Assembly: GCF_037042905.1 (NCBI RefSeq)
Contig: NW_026974140.1
Coordinates: 12,039,001-12,103,000, forward strand
Direction of reading: 5' to 3'
Length of the DNA stretch: 64,000 nucleotides
Origin: Lytechinus pictus
Lineage: Eukaryota; Echinodermata; Echinoidea; Temnopleuroida; Toxopneustidae
Positions 15,365 through 26,197 of the stretch are shown here, piece after piece. The notes beneath the pieces are model-generated. The model was not told the DNA's origin. It saw only the letters and a program-made list of their open reading frames with translations, and did no database searches. The position numbers and the translations under genes were made by a program. How positions within the stretch are numbered: position 1 is the first letter of the stretch; every line of letters begins with the position of its first letter.

Positions 15365-16469
15365 GCCCAGGACCAAAATCCAGTTGAAACCAATTAGAGC
15401 AAAACCAATTGAAACCAGTTGGCCAACTGGTTTCAATATGGAAATTGGAACAACTGGAACTAATTGAAACCAGTTGCCAACTGGTTCCAGTTAAAACCAA
15501 TTGGGCAACTGGAACCAGTTGGCAATTGGTTTCAATTGGTTCCAGTTGTTCCAATTTCCCTATTAAAACCAGTTGAATCCAATTGGAGGTAACTGGTTTC
15601 AATTGGTTCCAGTTGAAACCAATTGGAGGTAACTGGAACCAGTTGAAACTAATTGGTTTCCAACTGGATCCAATTGGAACTTCCAGTTGGAATGACTAAT
15701 TCATTAGTTACAAATTAATTAGATTTTGCACTAACTATTACTCATGCCGAAAAAGAAGCAGTGCTACATGTCTATAATACCAATGTAAAGGGCATTGATA
15801 AAATAGACTTTTATAATGTATATACATTTCTAAGAAAGATTTTCAAATATATGTATTTGTATTTGATGTAATTTGGTAACAGTTAGTGGTGTACTAATTA
15901 TCTTATAATCTGTTTTAATTATAATCTATAACATTTATGAACATGGTTTTCACTGCTAAGCATTCTAAACACTTATCTGAAACAAGTATGGTACTTGAAA
16001 TAGAAAAGAATTAAATAGATACATTTTAAATGATGATGAATCACATAAAACATTAATATGTGCACAAGATATATTCAAATCAACTGGTTTCAATTGGAAC
16101 CAGTTGGGTAACTGGAACATTTCCAATTGGAAACCAATTGGAAGTCATTTCCAGTTACCCAACTGGATCCAGTTAGGATTTCCAGTTACCCAACGGGTTC
16201 ATTAGAATTAATTTCCAGTTATAATCACCTTTCCAGTTAGAAGTCATCTCCAGTTACCCAATTGGTTCCAGTTAGGATTTCCAGTTACCCAACTGGTTCC
16301 AGTTAGAAATCATTTCCAGTTACCCAACTGGTTCCAGTTAGGATTTCCAGTTGCCCAACGGGTTCCAGTTAGGATTTCCAGTTGCCCAACTGGTTTCAAT
16401 TGGTTTCAACTGGAAATTGTTATATTCCAGTTAAAACCAACTGGTTTCAATTGGATTTTGGTCCTGGGC
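15365..16469. mobile_element. 1.1-kb TIR element packed with CCAGTTGG/CCAATTGG palindromes
   Basis: The left end GCCCAGGACCAAAATCCAGT is inverted exactly at the right end (ATTTTGGTCCTGGGC after AATTGG). Two arms (15365-15700 and 16078-16469) are built almost entirely of interleaved CCAGTTGAAACCAATTGG and TTCCAGTTACCCAACTGG words. A unique AT-rich centre lies at 15700-16077. Every few bases the sequence is self-complementary, so either arm can fold into many alternative hairpins. No protein is plausible. Confidence 0.8.
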
Positions 16470-17987
16470 GATGACCATCATTTTTTTATGATGTAAAATA
16501 AGGGGAAAACATAGAAAAGAATGAGAATCGAAATTTAGAATAGTTTTGAAAATGGAGATATAGCCCTGAAACCGACAAGAGTCCCGAAAATAGCTCATTT
16601 TTAGGTCAATGAAAAAAAATCGGATCGCGCTTCGCGTTTGTATTATTGATCTCGTACACTATAAAGCTAACAAAATACTTAAAACATTTGTCTTAAGGAA
16701 TACCCACAACCCAACGTACAGATGTCGGGTTTGGGGGCCATATAGACTCCCAGAAAAGTTTCACGACTAGAAGGATTATGGAAAAAAAGAAAATGAAAAG
16801 AAACAGGGTAAAATAATTATGATGTACTTTTAGATATCATATCAAACTCTATCACAAAAATTTAGACTCAGTACGCCACTGCCCCCTCCCTATTAACTAA
16901 GAAAAACTAAAATAATGTTCACCGGAGTACAAATTTGTGTCAGTCACCTCGCCCCCCCCCCCCCCCCCAACTATGAACACCGATCGACAGTCGTGCTGCT
17001 CAGGGGCAAAACCAACAATATCCAAGAGCAGAAGGGGTCGGGAAAAAAATCATCCACATTTTCCCCTTTCGGCTTCTTAAAGAGCCCAAAGCCAGGGTAG
17101 CTACATGTATATACAAGATAGTTATAAAAGTATTAGCTGTATTTCGACAAACAATTAAAATTCAAGCCTAAGTAAATGATATGAGCACAAAGCACAAGAA
17201 AGAACTGAATTCTTTAGATTTGTCGATACGAGAAAGGGAGATTTTAACCACATTTTCATTTCACGAAAAAAATATGAATCTCACTAAAGAAATACTGCGA
17301 GCGCGAAGCGCGATTTAATATACAGACATGATAAAGATGGGATCCGGATATTGATTTGTTTGTAAGAATTAGCGACAGGATGAGGATACGGAACTTACCA
17401 AACAAGTAGTGTAATCGCGAAACGCGAGCTGATTTTGTTGATAAAAATATAATATACCGGCCTAAAAAAAATGACATACCAAGGACTGATCATGATTGTA
17501 TGATTAAATGAACAATATAGGTTCTGATGCAGAAGAAAGCGAAAGTTTGATTCAAACAAAGTTTATTCGAAAGAAACCGAAGTTTCGACGTAAGTTATTC
17601 GTTTAATGACAATTACAAATATATTAAACCATATCAACAACAATAAGAAATTTAAACAGTTTCAATATTTTGTCATTGCTCGTGTAAGCCTGAAGAAGAT
17701 GTGTTACATCGAAATTTTGGATTTCATTTAAATAAACTATGTTAGAGATTAATTAATTATTCTTACGTAATAAGGCAAGTGTGTTGTGACTTGAAAACGG
17801 GACATTTCTGGACAATTTTATGATCAGTTTACGCATTTCACTAGCGGTCTGATAGTCATGATTATGCAAGGAAAAAAACAGTTGAAATTTGTTGATATCC
17901 AGACACGAAAAGGGGAACAATTTTATGCAATCACTAATTAATGTGTATTTTACAAAACAAACTAAAACAAGTGGAACGCCTCTGGCA
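16470..17987. other. Spacer with scattered GCGAGCGCGAAGCGCG-type words
   Basis: Copies of the CG-rich motif occur at about 16622 (inverted), 17298 and 17410. A C18 tract lies at 16952-16969 and GTACGCCACTGCCCCC at about 16870. These look like debris of the same hAT-like family that sits inside the tRNA array. No gene recognised. Confidence 0.45.
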
Positions 17988-19105
17988 GTCTCGCCTGCAT
18001 TACGCAATTTAATAAAGCAGCAGTGCTAACTTTGAAAACTACTATAAAATAATCATTCACAAAAACATCATTCATATAATGACATAATACAACGTTCATT
18101 GACCATAAATGACATTTGAACGGAGACTTAAGACTGTCAACTACACCCATGTCCACATTTCATTCACTCTATCCATAAACTTTCAAAGTTATGATGGCAC
18201 TTCAACAATTACCCCAACATGGCCTACGTTTATTGACCTTAACTGACCTTTGACTTGGTTTTGTGACCTGAAACTCACAGGGGATGTTCAGTGATGCTTG
18301 ATTACTCTTATATCCCAAGTTTTATGAACTAGATCCATAAACTTTCAGAGTTAGGATGGTAATTTAACATATACCCCCAACACGGCTAAAGTTCATTGAC
18401 CTTAAATGACCATTGACCATGGTCATGTGACCTGAAACTCGCACAGGATATTCAGTAGTACTTGATTAACCTAATGTTCAAGTTTCATGAACTAAATCCA
18501 TAAATTTTCAAAGTTATAATGGTAATTCAACAAATACCCCCAACTTGGCCAAAGTTCATTGACCCTAAATGACCTTTGACCTTGGTCATGTGACCTGAAA
18601 CTCAGGCAGGATGTTCACTAATACTTGATTAACCTTATGTCCAAGTTTCATGGACTAGATCCATAAATTTTCAAAGTTATGATAGTAATTCAACAAATAC
18701 CCCCAACTTGACCAAAGTTCATTGACCCTAAATGACCTTTGACCTTGGTCAAGTGACCTGAAACTCGAGCAGGATGTTCAATAATACTTGATTAACCTTA
18801 TGCCCAAGTTTCATGAACTAGGTCCATATACTTTCTAAGTTATGATGTCATTTCAAAAACTTAACCTTCAGTTAAGATTTTGAAAATAATTTTCCCAACA
18901 TGGTCTAAGTTCATTGACCCTAAATGACCTTTAACCTTGGTCATGTGACCTGAAACTCAGGCAGGATGTTCAGTAATACTTGATTAACCTTATGTCCAAG
19001 TTTCATGAACTAGGTCCATATACTTTCTAAGTTATGATGTCATTTCAAAAACTTAACCTTAGGTTAAGATTTGATGTTGACGCCGCCGCCGCCGCTGCCG
19101 TCGCC

Positions 19106-19136
<31 letters not shown>

Positions 19137-19182
19137 TCGGAAAAGCGGCGCCTATAGTCTCGCTCTGCTATGCAGGCGAGAC
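17988..19182. mobile_element. GTCTCGCCTGCAT-ended element containing ~160-bp tandem repeats
   Basis: GTCTCGCCTGCAT at the left is matched by ATGCAGGCGAGAC at the right. Inside are about five diverged repeats of 155-195 bp with the block AAGTTCATTGACCCTAAATG, ACCTTTGACCTTGGTCATGT, GACCTGAAACTC and ATACTTGATTAACCTTATG. Next to the right end is a (GCC)n/CCG run at 19080-19138 followed by GCGGCGCC. I see no transposase. The very regular block is not a gene. Confidence 0.65.
19080..19138. repeat. CCG/GCC trinucleotide tract
   Basis: Imperfect CCG repeats (interrupted by GCTGCCGTCG and CACC), the most GC-rich spot in the window, located just inside the right end of the surrounding repeat element. 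Confidence 0.9.
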
Positions 19183-19369
19183 AAAAACGAAACGAAAAAG
19201 AGCGAACTAAAATGTAATTTGCGTATGCATATGGATGGGATTGGAAACGAGACATTTAAAATACACTTAAACTAGAATGAGGATGAAGGCCTACTTTTGG
19301 AACAAAAATAATCAGTTAAATTTAATTGGAATAAGAGTATTGATCTATATATAGGCATGTAGGCCTATA

Positions 19370-20323
19370 CACACAAAAAAGTAAGTGCCCCTTAAACAAA
19401 CATCCATAATTCCGAACCAATGATAGTTTTTAATATATTTTAACATGAGCGTGTAGGTAATTTTATAAGCTACCCTCTGAGTAAATGTCATGGATGTGTT
19501 TAAAGTCATGCTTCAGTGAGCACCGCCAGAAGGCAAAATTGTCACTTTTCAGAAGTCACAAGCCAAATATCATGATTTTGATTCCACTTTATTGGAACGA
19601 ATTCCAAATTCTCATCATGAAAAATAGTCAGAAGGCTTGTAATAGGTACTTTCTAAGAGACGATACAGGTTTTCGGCTAAATTTCACGGTTGAAGAAACA
19701 CAAGTTATCATCAATCAGTTTTATCACCACACACTTTCCGAACTTTACATTTTCATGGTTGAGCGAGCACATTCGAAAATTTGGGAATGAATACTCTTTA
19801 TACTGCATAAATGTATTATTTTCCTAACGATTTCTCAGGATCAGTTGAATTTATGGGCAAATCAGTGGTGGATCCAGAATTTTAAAATGGGGAGGAGCCG
19901 AGTAATTGGGGGAGCCACCAATTGTTTTAACAAGTTGTAGGGGATACTGCCATAAACCCCTATGATGATACGTCCCAAAACATTCTGCTCACTCAACCAT
20001 AAACATACGATATCAAAATTCTGTGTGATGTGGCTAAATGATGGATAGTAAAACAGCATTTGCACAATAAAATTCACCTAAAAACGACCTTTGCCCAACT
20101 TTGTATTTGGACAATCTGAGAAACGACTCTTGTGACTTTGAAAAATTGTCATTTTTAATTCAATCTTTGATTACTCATGCATGACTCAACCGATCAATCT
20201 CATTTTTCCCCAGGAGTTGCTTGATGACTGTAGAAAATTACCTACGAAATATCATATTTCACAATTATTCAATTCAAAAGTTACAGTAACTTGATTTAGG
20301 GGGGACTTACTTTTTTTGTTGTG
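19370..20323. mobile_element. TA-flanked TIR element (CACACAAAAAAGTAAG ends), 0.95 kb
   Basis: TA|CACACAAAAAAGTAAGTGCC at the left mirrors GGGGACTTACTTTTTTTGTT then GTG|TA at the right. TA flanks (19368-19369 and 20324-20325) suggest a Tc1/mariner-type target. Subterminal blocks (GTAGGTAATTTT, CAGTGAGCACCGCC) resemble those of the 1.9-kb element in the tRNA array (GTGGGTAATTTT, GAGTGAGCACTGCC), so the two are relatives. No transposase frame. Confidence 0.65.
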
Positions 20324-20801
20324 TATAGCTCAAACATTATGGCGCACACACCCCACCCATCCTGTAGCACACCCAACTCCCTCTCCCCCACCCTTTCTCT
20401 TTACCCTCTCAAACATTTCACTCTTCTTTCTCTCTCTCCCTCTTTTTCTCTGCCCCCAGATCTTTCCCTCTCTCACACACTTATTTCTAATTAATGAAAT
20501 ACTCCGACTTTGAGAATCATGACAAAAACCATCTTTTCAAATCATTTGATTTAGTTCCCCAATGCCGTAACCCCGTAACATCATTATGCCGCCCCATAAA
20601 CACCGAAAAACCAGTGTGTACTTGAACCATCCTGTGTACATTACAAGTAGGCGTACAGGATATTGCCCGAGCAGACGACGTTGTGATTCATCTTGATTTA
20701 AAAATAGACATTAATCTCTGTACAGAGTAGGGATCAGTGTACAGAGTCCGACTTAATGCAGGTAGTTTTATTAACGGCATATATACCGTTTGGTTCATCC
20801 T
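20324..20801. other. Spacer between TIR element and tRNA-Trp
   Basis: Begins with a C/T-rich stretch (20335-20490: CCCACCC, CTCTCTCCC). The rest is unremarkable. No gene seen. Confidence 0.45.
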
Positions 20802-20873
20802 GACTCCGTGGCGCAACGGTAGCGCGTCTGACTCCAGATCAGAAGGTTGCGTGTTCGAATCACGTCGGGGTCA
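20802..20873 (+). tRNA. tRNA-Trp (CCA), plus-strand copy
   Basis: The 72-nt cloverleaf has acceptor GACTCCG/CGGGGTC with A73, D arm TGGCGCAACGGTAGCG, anticodon loop CTCCAGA (anticodon CCA) and T loop TTCGAAT. Internal A and B boxes are intact. It is oriented opposite to the eight array copies and has unrelated flanks. It carries C3:G70 where the array copies have T3:A70. Confidence 0.96.
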
Positions 20874-21479
20874 AAGGAAATTATTTTGTTTGCAAGCTAA
20901 TCGAAAGAGACATGCTCATAAACTGCGGTTTTATGTATAATGAATTGCAAACGAGACGTCTCTTCAACTATTCAACCATTTGTGGCAATGATATACAGTA
21001 CTAAATCAAGTTTTCATCTGAAACATGACAAGGAGTTAACTGTCTTATGTAATATTTTTGGGGGGAGGTTAATGTGCTATCAATATATCGTTTTAGTCAT
21101 TCAAATTTTTCAAATAAAAATTATATTAAAAAATGTATTTAAAATAAGAAGCAGGCAAATGCCATAAAGTTAGGTATAAAATATTATGTATGTAATTTTC
21201 GCTGTATGTTTTTTTTTTAAGAAATAAGATGGGTCACAATTTTTTTATATAACAAATGCTCGGTGAGGTGAAATATTAAACGAACATGCAAGGAAGCTCG
21301 AACAAAAAAACAAATAAACAACAACAAAAAAAAAGAATCCGCGATGATTATTCTGCAGCCTTTCTTTCACCTCAAATGAGGGAGGACGGGGTGTAAATAA
21401 TAATTTAAAAAACTATAGAAAACAATATTACATCCCTTTCAAATAATATGGAAAACAAATTTGTCATGCTGACGGACAT
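20874..21479. other. Spacer between the plus-strand tRNA-Trp and the array
   Basis: AT-rich; contains A-rich runs near 21300-21335. No gene or repeat boundary recognised. The array-type flank becomes recognisable only from about 21500. Confidence 0.45.
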
Positions 21480-21575
21480 ATTTATTGTTAATGTCATGAA
21501 TCTTGTATATTGATATTGTTGTTATTTTTTACTGTAAGTAATGGGAAAATAAAATGATTTAGTAAAAAATACAAT

Positions 21576-21647
21576 TGATCCCGACGTGATTTGAACACGC
21601 AACCTTCTGATCTGGAGTCAGACGCGCTACCGTTGCGCCACGGAATC
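21576..21647 (-). tRNA. tRNA-Trp (CCA), array copy 1
   Basis: Acceptor GATTCCG/CGGGATC, anticodon CCA and T loop TTCAAAT (a purine at position 57, so the B box is still valid). A T6 run lies about 7 nt downstream on the minus strand (21564-21569). Confidence 0.95.
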
Positions 21648-22272
21648 ATGTCGATCATTTGCGAAATAGTTATCACCTTGAGCAGACAGTGACATGATGT
21701 AATGTTTGTCTATATTTCCTAATCCTATGTGATTTTGAACTATATTATTATACCTGTACAAATAGTCCAATATAATGTTTGAGTAAATATACAGTTTTAT
21801 TTCGTTAGTCGTTTTTAACTTGTTAAAACTGTATCATTTCAGGTAGCTTATAACCTTGTTATTCTTCTATCAATTAATATAAATTAATAAATGTTTTGTT
21901 TGATAAGAGTGGGGGTCCTTGAAAATAGCAATTTAAATGTTATACAACCATTGGGAAAGGGGGTAGGAGTCCGACTAAAAATTGGAGGAAAGTAGGGAAA
22001 GAGAAGAAGAAGAAGAAGAAAACAAAATGAAGGAGGAGGAGGAGAGGAAAGATAAGAGAAAAAGGTGGAGGAAGGAGAGAAAAAGATAACGAAAAAAATC
22101 AAAAAAAGGTGTACATATTTCTATATAAAGAAAATGTGGATGTAAATATGTATATTCTGAGTTTGTCGATTTTGGTGCGACAATATAAATTCATTTCTGT
22201 CCGATGACCTATTGTTATCGTCATTATACTGTAAGGAATGGGAAAATAAAATGATTTATTAAAAACTACGAT

Positions 22273-22344
22273 TGATCCCGACGTGATTCGAACACGCAAC
22301 CTTCTGATCTGGAGTCAGACGCGCTACCGTTGCGCCACGGAATC
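22273..22344 (-). tRNA. tRNA-Trp (CCA), array copy 2
   Basis: Same body as copy 1 but with T loop TTCGAAT. T5 terminator directly downstream (22261-22265). Confidence 0.95.
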
Positions 22345-22439
22345 ATGTCGATCAGTTGCGAAATAGTTCTCAACTTGAGCAGACAGTGACATGATGTAAT
22401 GTTTGTCTATATTTCCTAATCCTATGTGATTTTTAACTA

Positions 22440-24334
22440 CAGTGCGTATCAAAAAAAAGTTTACACTTTGAAAAAGCCCTGGAAATATACAAAAAAATAT
22501 ACAACATGTGGGTAATTTTCTCACATATATTTTTGTGTTTGCGTCTCATCTATCCAATGAAAGTAAAAGTTATGACAGAATGTCACTTGAGTGAGCACTG
22601 CCCATTTTTATAAAGCTCGCAGAAATATGTTTGTGCATAATATGCTCGTTTTTACGCTGTGTCAAGGGGAAAGGGCGAAATCAAACTTACCCTGCGAAAC
22701 ATTTCTCATGCTTTTCCCTTGCAATTTTAGTCAGTTGAAATAAAACGGATACATTCAAGCATTTTGTAACAATTTTGCCACCCTAATTGAAATTTCAACA
22801 CTTATAAGCACCAGGGGCATCGATCCATTTTTCAGATTGGGGGGGGGGGCGAAATCATGAATCAACGTTCCAAAGGCGCTCGATCACACAAAACAAACAA
22901 ACTCTCTCTCTCACACACACACATACATAGGCGTATTGTTATATATATATAATTATATTATAATTATATATATATATGACTCATGAGAAAGAGACACATA
23001 TCTCACCAACAAATTAATGCGAGCGCGAAGCGCGAGCTGAAATTTTATACTATACTGACCTGAAAACAGGAAAAAGGTACCTGTTTAGGACTGTTTGTAG
23101 TAACTCATGAGGAGGATACATATCTCACTACACAGATAATGCGAGTGCAGAGAGCGAGCTGAAATTTCTATATATTCTGACCTGAAAGCTTGATATTCTA
23201 AGCATTTTTGGTATCAATGATTAAGATGGGTATCTAAAAGAACAATAGATGCGAGCGCGAAGCGCGAGCTGAAAATTTTGATATCTCGATCTGAAAAAAA
23301 TTGACAGTTTAATAAACGTTTTTAATATAGAACAAAATATATATCCAACAAAAGATTATTGCAAATCGAAGCGGGAGTTCTTTTGAGGTTTAGAACTGAA
23401 AACGGGACATTCTATTCAATTATTTAATCATGAAAAGTATGGGGTTTTGCTACAGGAATGATGCAAGCGCGAAGCGCGAGCTGAAATTTTTTAAATTCCA
23501 ATCTAAAAAGCGGACATTTTTAGCATGATTTTAAATAAAATATGAGTTGTGTATCTCAATCTCGATTGCTGATTTCTGTGTAACATTACAATCTTATTTC
23601 ATTTTTGCACATGCGGAATTATAGGGGGCAAAACGATATGTTTGCCCCCCAATATTTTCATTGGTGGGGCGATCGCCCCCCCCCCAGGATCGACGCCTCT
23701 GATAAGCACAACCTTTACCCTTTTTGTGCCAGCTGGATCTGAGGATATAACTGAATCTGAACAAAAGTTTATATCAGACATCTCCAGCATTTTTTCACTA
23801 AGTTTTTATTATTTTAAGTCGGTCTACATTTCATTTTTTATTCAATACTTGTTTCTCCACATTAACTTTTCCCAAGCTTGACAATGATTAACAAAATAAA
23901 AATCAAGCCTAAGCCATTTCATGTAAATCACAGCTCAGTGTAGAGCAAATATCGTCACGCACGATGACCTCGGCGTGTGGGGAGTGGGGTGGGGCGCAAT
24001 GCACTCTTCGAAGTGTTTTGGGCAAGGAAACAAGTTAAAAAAAAGGTAAAAGATATCTTCAAATCAATTTTACTAGCTAAATTACACGTGTTATTCATGA
24101 TTAAGGTCTACTTTTATTCGCATAACTATTTCAAAGTTATGCGCAAATCATTTTTCACCAACTTTTCAAAAGTAAGTGATGTTCACTCAAGCGGAAACAT
24201 TTTTCGACAGTTGTATCGTAATTTGCTTAAATGGATCTGTACCAATGTTAAAATGTGGAAAAATCTTCAGGATATTACAAATGTATAATTTTACAGGATT
24301 TTTTCTAAGTGTAAACTTTTTTTGATACGCACTG
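22440..24334. mobile_element. 1.9-kb TA-flanked TIR transposon in tRNA unit 1
   Basis: TA|CAGTGCGTATCAAAAAAAAG at the left is inverted as AACTTTTTTTGATACGCACTG|TA at the right. Sister tRNA units without the insertion read GAACTATATTATTA at the same place, a direct empty site showing that one TA became two. The TA target and CAGT-type ends fit the Tc1/mariner (IS630) superfamily. No transposase: the only long frame (about 103 codons at 23977-24288) has no recognisable motif. A hAT-like element lies inside at 22812-23701. Confidence 0.85.
22812..23701. mobile_element. hAT-like non-autonomous element nested in the transposon, with exact 8-bp target duplication
   Basis: The element starts CAGGGGCATCGATCC and ends GGATCGACGCCTCTG (inverted, two mismatches). 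ATAAGCAC stands immediately on both sides (22804-22811 and 23702-23709). An 8-bp duplication with CAGNG ends is the signature of the hAT superfamily. The interior has five CG-rich sub-repeats of type GCGAGCGCGAAGCGCGAGC and GAGCTGAAATTTT at about 23020, 23130, 23250, 23360 and 23465, and a G tract and C tract just inside the ends. No transposase. Confidence 0.85.
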
Positions 24335-24972
24335 TATATTATAACGTTATAAATAGTCCAATATAATGTTTGAGCAAATATACAGTTTTATTTCGTTAGT
24401 CGTTTTTAACTTGTTTAAACTGTATGATTTCAGGCAGTTTATATCCTTGTTATTCTTCTATCAATTAATATGAATTAATAGATGTTTTGTTTGATAAGAG
24501 GAAACAAGTTAAAAAAGGTAAAAGATATCTTCAAATCAATTTTACTAGCTAAATTACACGTGTTATTCATGATAAAGGTCTACTTTTATTCGCATAACTA
24601 TTTCAAAGTTATGCGCAAATCATTTTTCACCAACTTTTCAAAAGTAAGTGATGTTCACTCAAGCGGAAACATTTTTCGACAGTTGTATCGTAATTTGCTT
24701 AAATGGATCTGTACCAATGTTAAAATGTGGAAAAATCTTCAGGATATTACAAATGTATAATTTTACAGGATTTTTTCTAAGTGTAAACTTTTTTTGATAC
24801 TCACTGTATATTATAACGTTACAAATACTCCAATATAATGTTTGAGCAAATATACAGTTTTATTTCGTTAGTCGTTTTTAACTTGTTTAAACTGTATGAT
24901 TTCAGGCAGTTTATATCCTTGTTATTCTTCTATCAATTAATATGAATTAATAGATGTTTTGTTTGATAAGAG
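24027..24972. repeat. 474-bp tandem duplication (two copies) spanning the transposon's right end
   Basis: 24027-24500 and 24501-24972 are near-identical. Each holds the last ~300 bp of the transposon plus ~165 bp of tRNA-unit flank ending TTTGTTTGATAAGAG. The second copy therefore carries an orphan right end (to 24806). The same pair recurs in unit 2 (about 27782-28727) and unit 3 (about 31538-32483). Confidence 0.9.
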
Positions 24973-25333
24973 TGGAGGCCCTTTGAAATCGCAATCATAA
25001 TGTTATACAACCATAGGGTAAGGGGGGGCAGGAGAACGACCAAAAATGGAGGAAGTAGGGAAAGAGAAGAAGAAGAAGAAGAAGAAAACAAAAAGAAGGA
25101 GGAGGAGAAAGATAAGAGAAAAAGGTGGAGGGAGGAGAGAAAAAGCTAACGCAAAAAAATCAGAAAAAGGTGTATATGTTTCTATATAAAGAAAATGTGG
25201 ATGTAAATATGAATATTCTGAGTTTGTCGATTTTGGTGCGACAATATAAATTCATTTCTGTCCGATGACCTATTGTTATCGTCATTATACTGTAAGGAAT
25301 GGGGAAATAAAATGATCTATTAAAAACTACAAT

Positions 25334-25405
25334 TGATCCCGACGTGATTTGAACACGCAACCTTCTGATCTGGAGTCAGACGCGCTACCGTTGCGCCACG
25401 GAATC
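25334..25405 (-). tRNA. tRNA-Trp (CCA), array copy 3
   Basis: TTCAAAT variant with intact cloverleaf. First gene of the second 3.76-kb unit. Confidence 0.95.
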
Positions 25406-26030
25406 ATGTCGATCAATTGCGAAATAGTTCTCACCTTGAGCAGACAGTGACATGATGTAATGTTTGTCTATATTTCCTAATCCTATGTGATTTTGAACTA
25501 TATTATTATACCTGTACAAATAGTCCAATATAATGTTTGAGTAAATATACAGTTTTATTTCGTTAGTCGTTTTTAACTTGTTAAAACTGTATCATTTCAG
25601 GTAGCTTATAACCTTGTTATTCTTCTATCAATTAATATAAATTAATAAATGTTTTGTTTGATAAGAGTGGGGGTCCTTGAAAATAGCAATTTAAATGTTA
25701 TACAACCATTGGGAAAGGGGGTAGGAGTCCGACTAAAAATTGGAGGAAAGTAGGGAAAGAGAAGAAGAAGAAGAAGAAAACAAAATGAAGGAGGAGGAGG
25801 AGAGGAAAGATAAGAGAAAAGGGTGGAGGAAGGAGAGAAAAAGATAACGAAAAAAATCAGAAAAAGGTGTACATATTTCTATATAAAGAAAATGTGGATG
25901 TAAATATGTATATTCTGAGTTTGTCGATTTTGGTGCGACAATATAAATTCATTTCTGTCCGATGACCTATTGTTATCGTCATTATACTGTAAGGAATGGG
26001 AAAATAAAATGATTTATTAAAAACTACGAT

Positions 26031-26102
26031 TGATCCCGACGTGATTCGAACACGCAACCTTCTGATCTGGAGTCAGACGCGCTACCGTTGCGCCACGGAA
26101 TC
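26031..26102 (-). tRNA. tRNA-Trp (CCA), array copy 4
   Basis: TTCGAAT variant. Second gene of unit 2, 697 bp from copy 3. Confidence 0.95.
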
Positions 26103-26197
26103 ATGTCGATCAATTGCGAAATAGTTCTCAACTTGAGCAGACAGTGACATGATGTAATGTTTGTCTATATTTCCTAATCCTATGTGATTTTTAACTA

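Noticed and set aside
15300-15602. 100-codon minus frame rich in Q, L, V and W
   Set aside because: Translation of the CCAGTTGG palindromic repeat; no family similarity.
22099-22299. 66-codon minus-strand frame recurring beside each array tRNA
   Set aside because: It reads through the tRNA T arm and its flank (the first residues come from the tRNA), so it is a by-product of the array.
23977-24288. 103-codon plus-strand frame repeated identically in each array unit, with a 92-codon relative at 24482-24760
   Set aside because: It lies across the transposon's non-coding right end, has no recognisable domain, and its copies are preserved because the DNA was recently duplicated. Repetition is not evidence of protein selection here.
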